Notes: a model not told the origin generated them from the letters alone. Positions 52,750 to 64,000 are shown, numbered from the stretch's first letter. The stretch is 64,000 nt of DNA from Heterohyrax brucei (GCA_028571685.1 CM053142.1:130192796-130256795); one strand, 5' to 3'. Translations and numbers: made by a program.

Positions 52750-55700
52750 TTATCGTAGGGGTCTCATACAATATTTGTCCTTTTGTTTCTGTCTACTTTC
52801 ACTCAACATAATGTTCTCCAGTTGAAACCAGGCTATGAGATGTTTCCTAAATTCATTGTTGTTCTTTATCATTGCATAGTATTCCATTGAGTATATACAC
52901 TGTAGTTTACCTGTCCATTCCTATGCGAATCTGGGTTGATTCCATTTTTTTGCTATTGTGGACTGGGCTATGATAAACATTCGTGTGCATGTATCAGTTG
53001 GTGTGAATGGCTTGGATTCTGTAAGATATATTCCGAGGAGTGGAATTACTGGGTCAAATGGTATGTCTAGACCCACCTTTTTAAGGAAGCGCCAGATTGC
53101 TTTCCAAAGAGGTTGGACCGTTTTGCAACCCCACCAACAGGGTAGGAGAGTTCCAGTTTCTCCACATCCTCTCCAGCATTTGTTGTTTTGTGTTTTTTGG
53201 ATCATGGCTAACCTTGCTGGCATGAGATAGTATCTCATTGTCGTTTTGATTTGAATTTCTTTAACAGCTAATGATCGTGAGCATATCTGCATATGTTTTT
53301 TGGCTACCTGGATCTCCTCTCTAGTGAAGTGTCTGTCCATCTCATTTTCCCATCACTTAACTGGATGATTTATCTTTTTCTTGTTGATATTTTGTAGTAT
53401 CTTGTAGATTATGGAGATCAGGCATCAGTCTGACAAACAGTTGACAAATATTTTTTCCCATTCTGTAGGTGGCCTTTTAATTCTATTAGTAAAGTCTTTG
53501 GATGAGCAAAAGTGTTTGATTCTTAATAGTTGATATTTATCTATTTTCTGTTGATTCTGGTTTGTTTGACAGATTTTGCAGTTTGTCTACTTTGTGTATT
53601 AAAACTTCCATTGTTGTTCCTGCTTTTTCTTGGATGAGCTTTATCATTCTGGTTTTCATATTCAGGTCTTTTATCCAGTGTGAGCTGGTTTTGGGATAAG
53701 ATGTAAGATACGGGTCTTACTTCAATTTTGTACAGATGGATATCCAATTCTGCCAGGGCCGTTTGTTGAAGAGATTGTTTTCTCCCCAGTTCAATGTCTT
53801 AGGGCCTTTATCGAGTATCAGCTGTTCATAGGAAGATGGTGTCATCTCTGGGATCTCAATTCTGTTCTGTTGAGCTATCTGTCTCTTTTTGGACCAGTAC
53901 CAGCCTGTTTTGACTACTGTGGCAGTGTAATAGGTTCTAAAGTCGGATTCTGAGAAGCCTCCCAGTGTGTTTTTCTTCTTCAACAGTGATTTATTTAGCT
54001 GGGGCATCTTCCCTTTCCAAACAAAGTTGGCAATTTGTTTCTCCATCTCATTAAAAAATGTCACTGGAATTTGTGTTGGGATTGTGTTATACAAGTAGCT
54101 TGCTTTAGGCAAAGTAGACATTTTCACTATGTTAATTCTTCCTATCCATGAGCAGGTTAGGTTTCTCCATTTATGTAAGTCTCTCTTAGTTTCTTGTAGT
54201 AAGGTGTTGTAGTTCTCTTTGTAAAGATCTGTTATTTCTCTGGTTAGATTTATCCCTAGGTACTTTATCTTGCTAGGGGCTATAGTAAATGGAATTGATT
54301 TGGTGAGTTTTTCATTAATAATTTTGTTGTTGGTATAAAGGAGTCCTGCTGATTTACTTGCATTTATCTTGTATCCTGAGACTTTGCTGAACTCTTCTGT
54401 CAGTTTGAGTAGTTCACTTATGGATTCTTTAGGATTCTCTGTGTACACAATCGTATCATCTACAAATTGGGAGATTTTTTACTTCTTTGCTGATGCAGAT
54501 ACCCTTTATTTCTCGGTCTCATCTAATTGCTCTGGCTAGAACTTCTAGTACAATGTTGAATTGGAAAGGTGAGAGTGGGCATCCTTGTCTTGTTCCTGTT
54601 CTCAGTGGAAACTGCTTCAGTCTCTCTCCATTCAGGATGATGTAGGCAGCTGGCTTTGTATAAATGGCCCTTATCGCATTGAGGAATTTACCATCTATTC
54701 CTATTTTCCTGAGAGTTTTTACCACACATGGGTGTTGGACTTTATCAAATACTTTTTCAGCATCAATAGACAAAATCAGATGATTCTTGTCTTTTGTGTT
54801 ATTTATGTGGTTGATCACATTAATTGTTTTTCTGATGTTGAACTGACCTTGCATCCCTGGTATGAATCCAACTTGGTCATAATGCATTATTTTTTTGATA
54901 TGTTGTTGTATTCCATTGGCAATAATTTTGTTGAAGATTTTTGCTTCTAGATTCATGAATGATATTGGCCTGTAGTTCTCCTTTTTTGTTGGGTCTCTCC
55001 CTGGCTTTGATACCAGGGTTATGCTGGCTTCATAGAATGAATTTGGGAATATTCCATCCCTTTCTATGCTGTGAAATAGTCTCGGTAGTATTGGAGATAA
55101 CTCTTCTTTAAAAGCTTGGTAAAATTCTGCGGTGAAGCCATCTGGGCCTGAGCTTTAGTTTCTTTAGTAGTTTTTGGATGAGTTTTTCAAACACTTCCTT
55201 TGTGATGGGTTTATTAAGTTGTTCTGCTTCACGTTGTGATAACCTGGGTAGCTGATATGAATCAAGGAATTTGTCCATTTCCTCTAGGTTTTCAAACTTG
55301 TTAGAGTACAGTCTTTTATAGTACTCTGTTAAGATATTTTTGATTTCTGTTGGATCTGTTGTGACAACTCCCCTCTCATTTCTTGTTGGGGTTATTTCCT
55401 TTACTGTTTTTCTTTAGTAAGTTTAGCCAATGGTTTGTCAATTTTGTTGATCTTTTAGAAAAATCAGCTTTTAGTCTTTTCAATTTTTTCAGCTGTTTTT
55501 CTATTCTCTAATTTGTTTAGTTCTGCTCTAATCTTTATGATCTGTTTTCTTCTGGTGCCTGAGGGGTTCCTCTATTGTTCTCTATTTGTTCAAGTGGTAG
55601 GGTTAGTTCTTTGATTTGGTTTCTTCCTTCCATATGTGTGCATTTACAGAGGTAAACTGACTTCTCAGCACTGCTTTGGCTGTATCCCACAGGTTCTGGT

Positions 55701-56470
55701 AGGAAGTGTTTTTGTTGTCATTGGAATCCATAAGTTTCTTTATTTCATTCTTGATTTCTTCTATAACCCATGGCTTTTTAGCACGATGTTGTTCAGTTTC
55801 CATGAGTTTCAGTTTCTATCTACGGTTTTTCTGCTGTTGATTTCAACTTTTATGGCTTTATGATCTGAGAAGATGTTGTGCATTAATTCTGTGGTATGCA
55901 TTTTATTGAGAATTGCTTTATGTCCTAATACATGGTCTATTCTGGAGAATGTTCCCTGTGCACTGGAGAAGAAGGTGTAGTTGTCTGCTGATAGATAGAA
56001 AGTTCTGTATATGTCGATGAGGTCTAGTTGGTTAATTGTGGCAATAAGGTCTTTTTGTCTTTACCGAGCCTTTTTCTTGATGATCTGTCCAATATTGAGA
56101 GTGGAGTGTTGAAATCTCCCACTATTATTGTGGAGTGGCCTGTTTTTTGAGTCTGTTTGTGTATTGAACCTTTCAGCAATAAATAGTGTCCATTGTTGTC
56201 ATGATAGTGGATTTTACATTAAAATCTATTTTATCTGAGACTAGAATTTCCACCCCTGCCCTTCTTTGTTCATCGTTAGCTTGATATATACTCTTCCATC
56301 TTTAATTTTCAGTTTGTTCATATCTTTAAGTCTAAGTGAGTTTCTTGTAGGCAACATATGGATGGGTTGTATCTTTTGATCCAAGCTGTCACTCAGTGTC
56401 TCTTTACTGCAGTATTCAGTCCATTCACATTCAATATAATTATTGATAGGTATGTATTCAGTGCTGCCAT
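52750..56470 (-). pseudogene. L1 ORF2 (endonuclease-RT) pseudogene
   Basis: 3.7 kb, close to the usual length. Start ATG at 56470, giving MAALNTYLSIIILNVNGLNT, the typical endonuclease opening. 55803-55603: KKPWVIEEIKNEIKKLMDSN. 54956-54519: RT with [60 protein letters not shown]. At ~54465 the catalytic site reads F-V-D-D (F-A-D-D in most L1s). 54448-53717: RT thumb and beyond. 53340-52921: C-terminal domain with CWRGCGETGTLLPCWWGC, where His before the third Cys has become Pro. The last codons are KDKYCMRPLR before TAA at 52750-52752. Stops and frameshifts are present, including an extra A in the A-run just before FVDD, so it is inactive. Confidence 0.9.
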
Positions 56471-56849
56471 TGTGATATGTTTATTTTTGTGTTGATGTTT
56501 TCTCTGTTGTTCTTATTAATCTATTCTGGGCCATTCTTCTTTGTGAGTTGATTTTTCACCTTTCTCAGGGTTGGTTTTGCGGTTGTTGATACTCCTGTAC
56601 TACATTTCTTGATATAGTATGTTGCATCTTTATTATGCTTTATGGCTACCCCTGTGATCCCACTTAATAAACTATGTATAAACCCGATTTCAATTACTAT
56701 CAGTCTTGTCAACTTCCTCTCCATCTTGAAGGACTATAATGACTGTAGTACATCCCTCTTTTTAATATGATAACATCTTATTTTTCATGATATGATCACT
56801 GGATCATTTCTTTCACTATTATAGCTTTGGTTGAGTTTGGAGCCTTCCC

Positions 56850-57813
56850 TAACCAAGTAGGATTGTGGATGATGTGTCCTTCTAAAGTATAAAGTTAGTG
56901 GTTTTATTCTTCTTAGACAATAGATTCTTTCAATATTTCTTGTAGCTTTGGTTTAGTTTTTACAGTCTCTGAGTATCTGTTTACCTGCAAAGGTCTTGAT
57001 TTCATTTTCATATTTGAAAGGTAGTTTTGCTGGATATATAATTCTTGGTTGGAAGTTCTTCTCCTTCAACGCTTTGAATGTGTCACGCCACTGTCTCTGT
57101 GCCAGCATGGTTTCTGCTGTGAAATCTGATTAAAGCCTACAAGGTTTTCCTCTGAGTGTTAGCTTTGCTTTGAGTCTTGCTGCCATTATGAGTTTCTGTT
57201 AATATTTCATTTTGTTAAGCTTGATTATAATATGTCTTGGGTCTTTCTTTTGAGATCTACATTGAGTGGTGTTTGATACCTATCTTGGATATCTATATTG
57301 TCTTCTTTCGTAATTTCTGGGAAGTTTTCTGTCAGCAGCTCAGCAACAACACTCTCTGTGTTCTCAGGTGTCTCGCCCTGTTCAGGAAATCCAATTCATC
57401 ATAGATTGTTCCTCTTAATAGAATCCCACATGCTTTTTAACTCTTCATTTTTCTTGTTTCTTTTTTCTGATTTCTCCTCATAGACATTGGAGTCAGTAGC
57501 TCTGTCTTCCAAGTCAGAAAGTCTATTTTCCACTTGTTCCATTCTGTTTTCTTGGCTTTGAATGCAGTTTCTATGCCTTTGATTTTGTTCTTGATCTGTT
57601 GGATTTTAGAGTACTGGTGTTCCATCAGATCGAACATCTTGCTTAATTTTTCATTTTGCTCTGCTGCATTTTTTTTGTAAGGTACAGGAGGGCTCTCTAT
57701 ATAATCCTTTTGTATTCATCTTCCAATAGTTTCAGGAAAGCTTCTTTGTCTAGGAAGTTCTGAGGTAGTTCCTTTTGGGGGCCTTCTGATGCCATGGGTG
57801 ATTTCCTGGCCAT
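56850..57813 (-). pseudogene. L1 ORF1 (RNA-binding protein) pseudogene
   Basis: Start ATG at 57813 in good context (gaccATGG), reading MARKSPMASEGPQKELPQNF. A stop occurs after about 40 codons. A coiled-coil-like stretch follows: VENRLSDLEDRATDSNVYEE, KSEKRNKKNEELKSMWDSIK. Next comes the conserved FPEQGETPENTESVVAELLT and ENFPEI segment that precedes the RRM-like domain, in a shifted frame. The 3' limit is approximate. ORF1p is a trimeric RNA-binding chaperone in active L1; here it is broken. Confidence 0.82.
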
Positions 57814-58064
57814 GGTCTTCTCCAGATTTGTTGCTTTTGGTGGTTCATGTGGGTCAATAGAGGCTTGGAGAGATACTGTGAGGATGGACCACAGTTGTTT
57901 CTCTAGGACGTCTTAAAATGAGAAGAAAAAGTATCTGACAACTTTCAGAGTCAGTCAGGTTTTCAGCTGTACATGTCCCTCTTCCCAGCTGGCAAAGTAA
58001 GCACCTCTATATCGAACCCCAGATGTTATAGACTAGCTCAAAGTACTGAAAGGCTACTGCTCTG

Positions 58065-58545
58065 CTGGCCTCTGCTGTCAGGCCACAGTGTAGGTGATAC
58101 TGTGTAGAATTCTGCTTTTCTGCCAAAAAAGCACTCTCTTCTGGGCAGGTACTGTCTCCCAGCCCAGGAATTAGGTCCAGCTGAGGCTTCTGTATGGATA
58201 TATCCTCCTCCCAGCAGAACAAGATGGTTTCCCACACAAGCTCACCACCCGGCTGGGACCAGGCTACTGGTGGAAAGAGAGACCAAAAGTGCCGAGATGC
58301 CCAGAGACCCCAGCCTCCATTGCTGGGCCCCTGCCTCAGGTGACACTGTGCAAAACACCACCTCTCTGCCAGAAAAGCACTCTCCCCCCAGAAGGCACCG
58401 CCTCCCAGCCTAGGAACCAAGTCCAGCTAGACCCTCTTGATCTCCAAATGGATCAAGATGGTGTCCTACACAAGCTCATCACTGTCTTAGTACAGCTACT
58501 ACATGGTGGAGGTAGAAAGATAGGCCAGAGGAGTCAAGATGCACA
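58065..58545 (-). repeat. two tandem ~240-bp units in L1 5'UTR
   Basis: 58065-58305 and 58311-58545 are direct copies. Shared landmarks include 'aaaagcactctc', 'ctcccagcc' with 'aggaa', 'gtccagct', 'caagatggt' and 'acacaagctca'. Offsets are 246 bases in the first half and 234 in the second, so a 12-base indel separates the units. The units are locally C-rich and lie where L1 promoters reside. A partial third unit may follow at 58550-58620. Confidence 0.85.
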
Positions 58546-58908
58546 AAGTCCAAAGCCATGCTTTCAGAACACTGCAACTGCACTTGCCAGTCTCACCGGG
58601 AGTGTGTCTGAGACCAGAGGCTGTTCAAGTCCCACCTCCGCCAGCAGGCCAATACAGAGGAAAATAAAAATAAAAATGGTGATTTGCCTTCGGTCACTGC
58701 AAGCCCGCACAAGCTGAGAGTGGGGTCAGCGAAAGAGAGGAGGTTGTGTGTTTGTGGTATGAAATCCAGATTAACAGCCCTATGCTGTGTCCTAGGGCTC
58801 ACTAGGTGTCCAGAAGGTTCTGTTTAATCATCAGTTCAGGTCTGGGTTTCCAGAGGGATTTAGGGAGCCGTGTGTTTAGTCTGCCATCTTGACTCTGCCC
58901 CTCCCCTC

Positions 58909-59356
58909 AAATTTTTATTGAATAGAGTTGTGGTTTTTTGTTTTTGTTTTTGGTTGTTCAACTTTTTCTTACTGACTTGTAATGTAGCTGTTCACAGACT
59001 AAGGGTATTAAAATGCTATTTATAATATAGTTGCAAACATGTATTCCCAGTTAGGCATTCTCTTTTTACAATGACATTCCCATATGACCCCCCAAGAAGT
59101 TTAAAATATTTGAGCAGAGGTTACTTTTTTTCCCCCAGCTCTTCTACAGTTTTGTGTTTGGAAGCCTATCTTTATCCTAAAATTAGACAAATATTCAGCT
59201 TTCTTTTCTTCTAGTTTTTATAATTTAAAATATTTTATAAGTGTATTTATTCTTGGTTTTTAGACTACAAGTATTTCACTTGGAGATTTAATGCCTTTAT
59301 ATAAGAACTGATCACGGCATCACGGTCTACTGCCAGTTATTCCCTCTGAATTTTTA
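58909..59356. other. unassigned T-rich sequence
   Basis: No gene or repeat recognised. Confidence 0.4.
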
Positions 59357-59495
59357 GACCTCTGGTAATGTAGCAGTAAAGAGCTCAGCTGCTAATCAAA
59401 AGGTTGGCAATTTAAACCCATTATCTGTTTCTGAGATACTGTATGGGGCAATTCTAGTCTATATCGTATAGGGTCACCATGAATTGGACTCGTTT
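59357..59495 (+). mobile_element. tRNA-derived SINE, diverged
   Basis: Sense: 'acctctggtaatgtagcagt', 'aaaaggttggcaatttaaac', 'gtatagggtcaccatgaatt'. Old copy. Confidence 0.82.
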
Positions 59496-59953
59496 CTGCA
59501 GCAATGGACTCGTTAATCAGTTAGGAAATAGTGGCCCATGTAACACCCTGAACAAATCAAGATCAAAGCTGAATACTTTCAGTGTAGAATTAAAGAGTAA
59601 CTGTGACCCGTATTCTCTAGGCTACAGTGCAAAGGGATGTGCTAACATGAGAGAAAAAACTAAGTCCTTCAAGTGGACCAGATTCATTATTTGTCATTTC
59701 TTCCATTTCATTTCTTCCCCAAACCAGAGTGCAGAGCTACGGAGTCTGGCAAACATGTTGGACTTGACAGAAAGCTTTGTGGAATCTAAGTTTTTCTGGT
59801 TCATCTCTAGTGCTGAACCTGTTAATGAACTTGGTGCTACAAAGTCAACAGTAATAGTAATAGATAAGACAAGAAACCAAGTTCTTTGATGGAATCCTGA
59901 AATCACTACTCTGGCACTGGGCTGATACCTCCAGATCCCACGTCCCTCATTTA
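59496..59953. other. unassigned sequence with 136-codon open frame
   Basis: An open frame at 59479-59889 (136 codons) starts within the SINE tail. It has no domain signature and no clear splice context. I regard it as chance. Confidence 0.4.
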
Positions 59954-60354
59954 GTTATCTAGCACTGTTATAGTAGAAACACAAGTAGATGGCTTTAACA
60001 AAAATAAATTTATTTTCTCACAGTTTAGAAGGCTATAAGTCCAAATTCAGGGTGCTAACTTCAGAGAAAGGCTTTCTGTCTGTGCCAGCTCTGGGGGAAG
60101 GTCCTTGTCATCCATTTTCCCCTGATAAGGAGCTTCTCAGCACAGGGACCCCCAGGTCCAAAGGATGCATTCCCCTCCTGGTTTCCCACTGTTGGTGGCA
60201 TGAAGTCCCCCAGAGCTGACAGAGAGAGAAAGCTTTCACTTGGAACTGGCACCTTGACTTCAGACTTCTAGCTTCCTAGACTGTGAGAGAACAATTTTTT
60301 CTTTGTGAAAGTCATCCATTTGTGCTATTTATAGCAGTGGTGGATAAGTAAGAC
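59954..60354. mobile_element. inverted pair of MLT1-like LTR 3' ends
   Basis: The left arm (59954-60097) is the antisense LTR 3' end: 'ttatctagcactgttatagt', 'aaatttattttctcacagtt'. The right arm (60207-60354) is the sense 3' end: 'gacttctagcttcctagact', 'gtgagagaac', 'atagcagtggtggataagta'. The inner ends pair too ('ccagctctggggg' with 'cccccagagctg'). A 109-base loop lies between. This gives a ~145-base foldback. Confidence 0.75.
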
Positions 60355-61177
60355 AGATTTGGTACTGGGAATAGGGGGAAAATAGGCTATACTACCCAGT
60401 CCATGGTGTTACTGAGCAGTGAGGTACCTGGAGAATTACACTAGCCTTTCTAGCAAGCCTGTTATGTCCTAGGCCTGGTGTCCCAAGTAAAGTTGGAAAC
60501 TTGTAACTCTAGTCTAGTCTTTGGTTCCCACGCTACTGTGTGTACTCTCCATCCTGGCTTGTCAGGCTGCTCTTGTCACCTCTGGGGCCACGGTGTGAAG
60601 CTCAGGGGTTAAACCCACGGGAAATTAGACTGAAGTCAAACTTGGACCAAAACCTCAGAACTAGAAATGTAGCCCACCATAGGACAGCACCCTTTTAACC
60701 CACCTTCTAAAGCTTCCAAGGCCTGGGCTGCTGTGAACTCTGTGGTACCCTAGCATGCCTGTGGAGCATCTTCCAGCCTTTCTCAGCATGCCTCATTGAC
60801 CTCCTGGGTATGAAGGCTCTTGATGCCTGCTATCCAACAGCTAACTAATCTCATTTACCCACCATAGGTCACAGAGGCATGTTCCAGAAAATGAAGCCCA
60901 TGGATGACTCTTATCACCAGACTGTAATGATTTTTCGGGCTCTATCTTGATGTCCTCTTTGATGAGAGAATCTGTGTGTCATGCTAATGAGCACATACTG
61001 GACTGGGGCGGGAAGGCTGGGGATGGATCAAGTAACAGCAAGAAGGTAGCAGGGACCATCTTTCAAACTGCTGGAAATCTAGGGAAGCTTTTAGGTACGT
61101 ATCCTTGTGGAATGGGTCACTGTCAACATCCGTCTGTCCAAATGGAGATAGATAAAACAAACAAACAACAACAAAAA
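60355..61177. other. unassigned sequence
   Basis: No gene or repeat recognised. Confidence 0.4.
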
Positions 61178-61377
61178 AAAACCAGCTGCCATCAAATTGC
61201 CTGCAACACCTGGTGACCCCATGCATGTCAGAGTAGAATTGTGCCCCATAGGGCTTTCAAAGGCTGAGTTTTTGGAAGTAGATTAACAGGCCTTTTTACC
61301 AAGGGGCCTCTTGGTGGACTTGAACAGTCAATCTTTCAGTTAACAGCTATGCCATTAACCACTTGCACCACTCAGTG
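61178..61377 (-). mobile_element. SINE, longer-body variant
   Basis: 'aaaccagctgccatcaaatt', 'cagagtagaattgtgcccca', the extra middle 'ctgagtttttggaagtagat' and 'ccaaggggcctcttggtgga', then the head 'gccattaaccacttgcacca'. Preceded by an A/C-rich run that corresponds to the tail repeat. Confidence 0.9.
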
Positions 61378-61977
61378 ACTCAATTTTTACTTTAGACTTT
61401 TGTGTAATTTCCTTTCCCACTCCTTCTCCCCTCAAGTAAGGGCCTGGAAGAAAAGTTCAGAGAGGGATTACCTTTAGAGGTGTGGGCAGAGCCTAGGGAA
61501 ACCACGAGGGCTAGTACGGTATCTCAGGGCAAGTAAATCAGTGCTGTTCCCAATCCTCGACCAAACGGATTTAGGGAAGAACTGGTACCAAAACCTAAAA
61601 GAAGAGAATCATTAGAAAGGGCTGCCTTGAGTGGAGGTTATGTCCTTCAATTGGGAGATAGAGCCATCTAAGTTGACCTGCAGGGAGACAGTCAAGAATG
61701 TTCCAACCTTATTCCTCTTCCCCTCCAAGCTCTTGCCAGGATTTCCACTGGCTTGAAAGCAGGGTGGTGAGAGAGGAAAGTGGACCTGGGGGGAGACATC
61801 TGGTACAAGCTTTTGACTGTTAATAACTGAGGGAATTGTTTCTTTACTCTGCACTTCCCTCAAGACAAGAAGTAAAAGCGAGCATAGCAAAGGATGTTTC
61901 TGTTCTTCACATCAGATTCTGTAAGGGCATTGATGTATGAGCAGGAAGTATTTTGAAAAGTTTCAAGAAAAAGTACT
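61378..61977. other. unassigned sequence
   Basis: No gene or repeat recognised. A minus-strand frame at 61612-61890 has no family motif. Confidence 0.4.
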
Positions 61978-62528
61978 ATATTAGGCTGAATTATCTAGAG
62001 TAGCAAAACCAGTTAAGCATATAAATATATATACAGAGAGATTTGTGTAGTTCCTATGGTTGTAGAGGCTGGAATGTCCCAAGTTGATGGCTCAGGGTAG
62101 AAGCTTCATGATTCAAATAGCCACAGGGTCTAGTGTACTCAAGATCAGCAGATCAGAGAACAGGGCTCTTGCTCATAGGCTGCAAAGGTCAACAGTTCCC
62201 AAGACTGGCAGGAAAGATGGCAGGTAAGCTGCTAGCTCAAATCCAGGAACAAGAGGTCAAACGAACAGGAGTCAGCTGCAGGATTCAGACCTATCAAAAG
62301 CCTACAAGTCTTGCCAGAAAGTCCACTTACATGTGATGCAGGCCATGACCCTAAGGAAACTCCCTTTTAACTGATGAGCTGCTCATAATAGATCCTAGCA
62401 TAGGGGTGATCACATTGTATCACATCTCATCATAGGAATGACTACAGCATCATACGACTGTCAAACTACATCATAACTGCTAAACCACTGAGAATCGCGG
62501 TCCAGTCAAGTTCATACACACAGTCTTA
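61978..62528 (+). mobile_element. LTR-like interspersed repeat
   Basis: 'taggctgaattatctagagt', 'agcaaaacca', 'ataaatatatatacagagag', 'tgtagaggctggaatgtccc', 'ggtccagtcaagttcataca'. I recognise a repeat common in elephant-type genomes, similar in layout to LTRs of mammalian ERVL groups. The family is uncertain. No coding sequence. Confidence 0.55.
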
Positions 62529-63409
62529 ATGATCACAGTCACCATCCTGCACCTCTGACACTTTTCCTTAAGGCTGTTGTTGCTGGCACAACAGCTGAAG
62601 AATCAGAGGCTTGTACCAGCTCACTGAGGAATCAGAGCCATCCACAGTCAGTGCGGTGAGAATAGAAGAGTGGTGGGCAGAGCATTGCCTTTTATTCTGT
62701 TTTTTAACCCCGATCTGGTTCCTAGCATAGCACCAATTAGCTGGGAACCTTGTAAATGACTGTGAGTTAATTATTTGAGCACAGGAAGCACACAGGACTC
62801 CCTCAGAATCTACTTTTAGAATTACCAGAGAAACAAAAGGAAAACTGCATTTCTGTAAGTTCTCAGCCTCAACTTCACAGGAACACACGTTACTAGAAAA
62901 GGCCTAAATAACAACACAACAAAAAATATAGATTAAAGAAGATCTCATTAGGATCAGGTGAGAGGATTCTAGGACAGTCATGTGTTTCTTGGGTTTAACG
63001 AACAAGTACGAGTTACTGTGAACGTTGCAGAAAGATCTGAATAATCACAACCTTCCATTAGATCAGGATGGGATCTCGGCAGCCAAGACTGGATTGAAGA
63101 GTTTCACCTGCCTTCCCATCAGTGAGCTTGTACAAGCCTCTGGTCACGTATGTTCATACCGGTCCTTCCTTGGCACCTTCCCTCTTTTGACCACTTTGAC
63201 TCTTCTAAGTTGTCTGTACATGGATCTGAACCCCCTAATATTTGGTAAGGTTCTTTGAGGGGAAGACTTGTATCTGAGCATATTTTTTACCCTTCATTTT
63301 TTTCTGTCTTTTCACATCTCATTCAGATAGCAGTGACTAATGTATATTTGTCCAATTCTTAAACTGTAAGGGACAATTTTGAAGTTAAATTTTACATAGA
63401 ATATACATT
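62529..63409. other. unassigned sequence
   Basis: No gene or repeat recognised. The open frame at 62568-62888 (minus) has no domain signature. Confidence 0.4.
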
Positions 63410-63595
63410 GAAAGTTGGTGACCCCCAAGAGTGCAGAGTAGAACAGCACCACACAGTTTTTAAGACTGGGAGACTTTCTGGAAGCAAACTGCCATGTCTG
63501 ACTTCTGAGGTTCCTTTGGGTGCATCTGAATTGCCAACCTTCTGATTAGTAGTCTAGTGCTTAACTATTTGTGCCACTCAGGGACTCTGATATAT
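63410..63595 (-). mobile_element. SINE, longer-body variant
   Basis: 'gagtgcagagtagaacagca', 'ggagactttctggaagcaaa', 'tgccaaccttctgattagta', 'gtgcttaactatttgtgcca'. The tail end is worn. Confidence 0.82.
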
Positions 63596-63827
63596 CGAAT
63601 ATGTACATATTATATAAGACTTGATAAATATTATTTGTATTTTCTCTAAGTCTTCATTACACACCAGCAAAATATTGCTTCTAAATTTTCTTTGCTTTAA
63701 GTATAAATAACTATAGACAAGCTTTGACAGTTTAAAACATATAAGACACTTTACAAGTCCCTATCAGATTTATAGAAACAACTTGCCTGCGGATGATATC
63801 GCCAGGTCCCTGCCAAGGTCTGTGGTT

Positions 63828-63875
63828 GGCAATAGTTGCCATTGAGTCAATTCTGAACCATGGTGATCCTAAATG
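63828..63875 (-). repeat. SINE/RTE tail-only fragment
   Basis: 'atagttgccattgagtcaat' and 'tctgaaccatggtgatccta': the shared tail, with no body attached. The other bases to 64000 are unassigned. Confidence 0.7.
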
Positions 63876-64000
63876 TATCTCCTCTCCTGTCTTTCCTTCC
63901 TAAAAGAAGATGAATGTTATTTGCTTGCAGCACTACTGTCAGCTTCAAAATTAAACAATAACAACACCAAAAAAACGACCTTTTGTAAGGTTAGGAGCCC

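Larger units (their letters stand above)
51783..58908 (-). mobile_element. nearly full-length L1 LINE, antisense
   Basis: 7.1 kb. Read on the minus strand: 5' end at ~58908 ('ggggcagagtcaagatggca'), ~1.1 kb 5'UTR, ORF1 from 57813, ORF2 from 56470 to a stop at 52750, then ~970 bases of 3'UTR ending in an A-rich tail at 51783. The start phrase 'caagatggcagac' is the usual mammalian L1 5' signature and carries a YY1-like 'aagatggc'. No later insertion interrupts it, and large pieces of frame survive, so it is among the younger elements here. I found no convincing target duplication. Confidence 0.93.

Noticed and set aside
58007-58717. Open frames of 137 and 142 codons on the two strands
   Set aside because: They lie in the L1 5'UTR tandem units. 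They are GC-richer sequence with fewer stops, and carry no domain signature.
51783-58908. Active, full-length L1
   Set aside because: ORF1 has a stop after about 40 codons, ORF2 has several stops and frameshifts, and the C-terminal zinc-like motif has lost its His.
51783-58920. Target-site duplication of the 7.1 kb L1
   Set aside because: T-rich flanks give only short, low-complexity matches ('ttttat'), not enough to claim a duplication.
1-64000. CRISPR array, operon, origin or other prokaryotic system
   Set aside because: The repeats are dispersed mammalian transposons. No direct-repeat/spacer pattern, operon-like gene spacing or long coding frames exist.

Overview
The window reads as vertebrate, specifically placental-mammal, intergenic or deep-intronic DNA. 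It is AT-rich, CpG-poor, has no long open reading frame outside retrotransposons, and is packed with interspersed repeats. The repeat set points to Afrotheria and most probably to a paenungulate such as an elephant. The signs are many copies of a tRNA-derived SINE whose 3' tail is shared with an RTE/BovB-like LINE, several copies of that LINE, and a lineage-specific L1. These sit on the older placental layer of MIR, L2, MLT1-like LTRs and an old L1. The host assignment is my inference from repeat families, not from a gene. I found no convincing host exon, RNA gene, CpG island, CRISPR array or prokaryotic feature.

Layout. 1-5.7 kb: unassigned sequence, two SINEs, a MIR piece, a 1.8 kb sense RTE and an MLT1-like LTR. 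6.1-10.9 kb: an old antisense L1 broken up by SINEs, an LTR, a younger L1 3' end and a microsatellite. 11-18.5 kb: SINEs, a pure (CA)31, MIR, L2, an LTR and an RTE-derived SINE. 18.57-19.13 kb: a deletion-derived mariner. 19.55-23.3 kb: two RTE copies head to head, the first nearly full length (2.86 kb). 23.84-25.96 kb: a 5'-truncated antisense L1. 26-37 kb: mostly unassigned sequence with MIR, SINE, tRNA-Gly-headed SINE and L1 3' fragments. 37.07-37.63 kb: a second mariner of the same structure, opposite orientation. 37.8-45 kb: SINE, MIR, LTR and an antisense RTE. 45.4-48.8 kb: an old sense L1/HAL1-like element and an L1 3' end. 51.78-58.91 kb: a nearly complete 7.1 kb antisense L1 with 5'UTR, ORF1, ORF2 and 3'UTR. 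59-64 kb: SINEs, an inverted-repeat LTR structure, another LTR-like repeat and unassigned sequence.

No genes work together here. The functional logic is parasitic: the RTE and L1 elements encode (now broken) endonuclease and reverse transcriptase, the SINEs appear to borrow the RTE tail, and the two mariners keep only a transposase C-terminus between long inverted arms. The observations most worth checking are the foldback mariner family with a shared Asn at the predicted third catalytic position, the tandem ~240 bp units in the L1 5'UTR, the different 5' modules joined to one RTE tail, and the inverted LTR pair near 60 kb.
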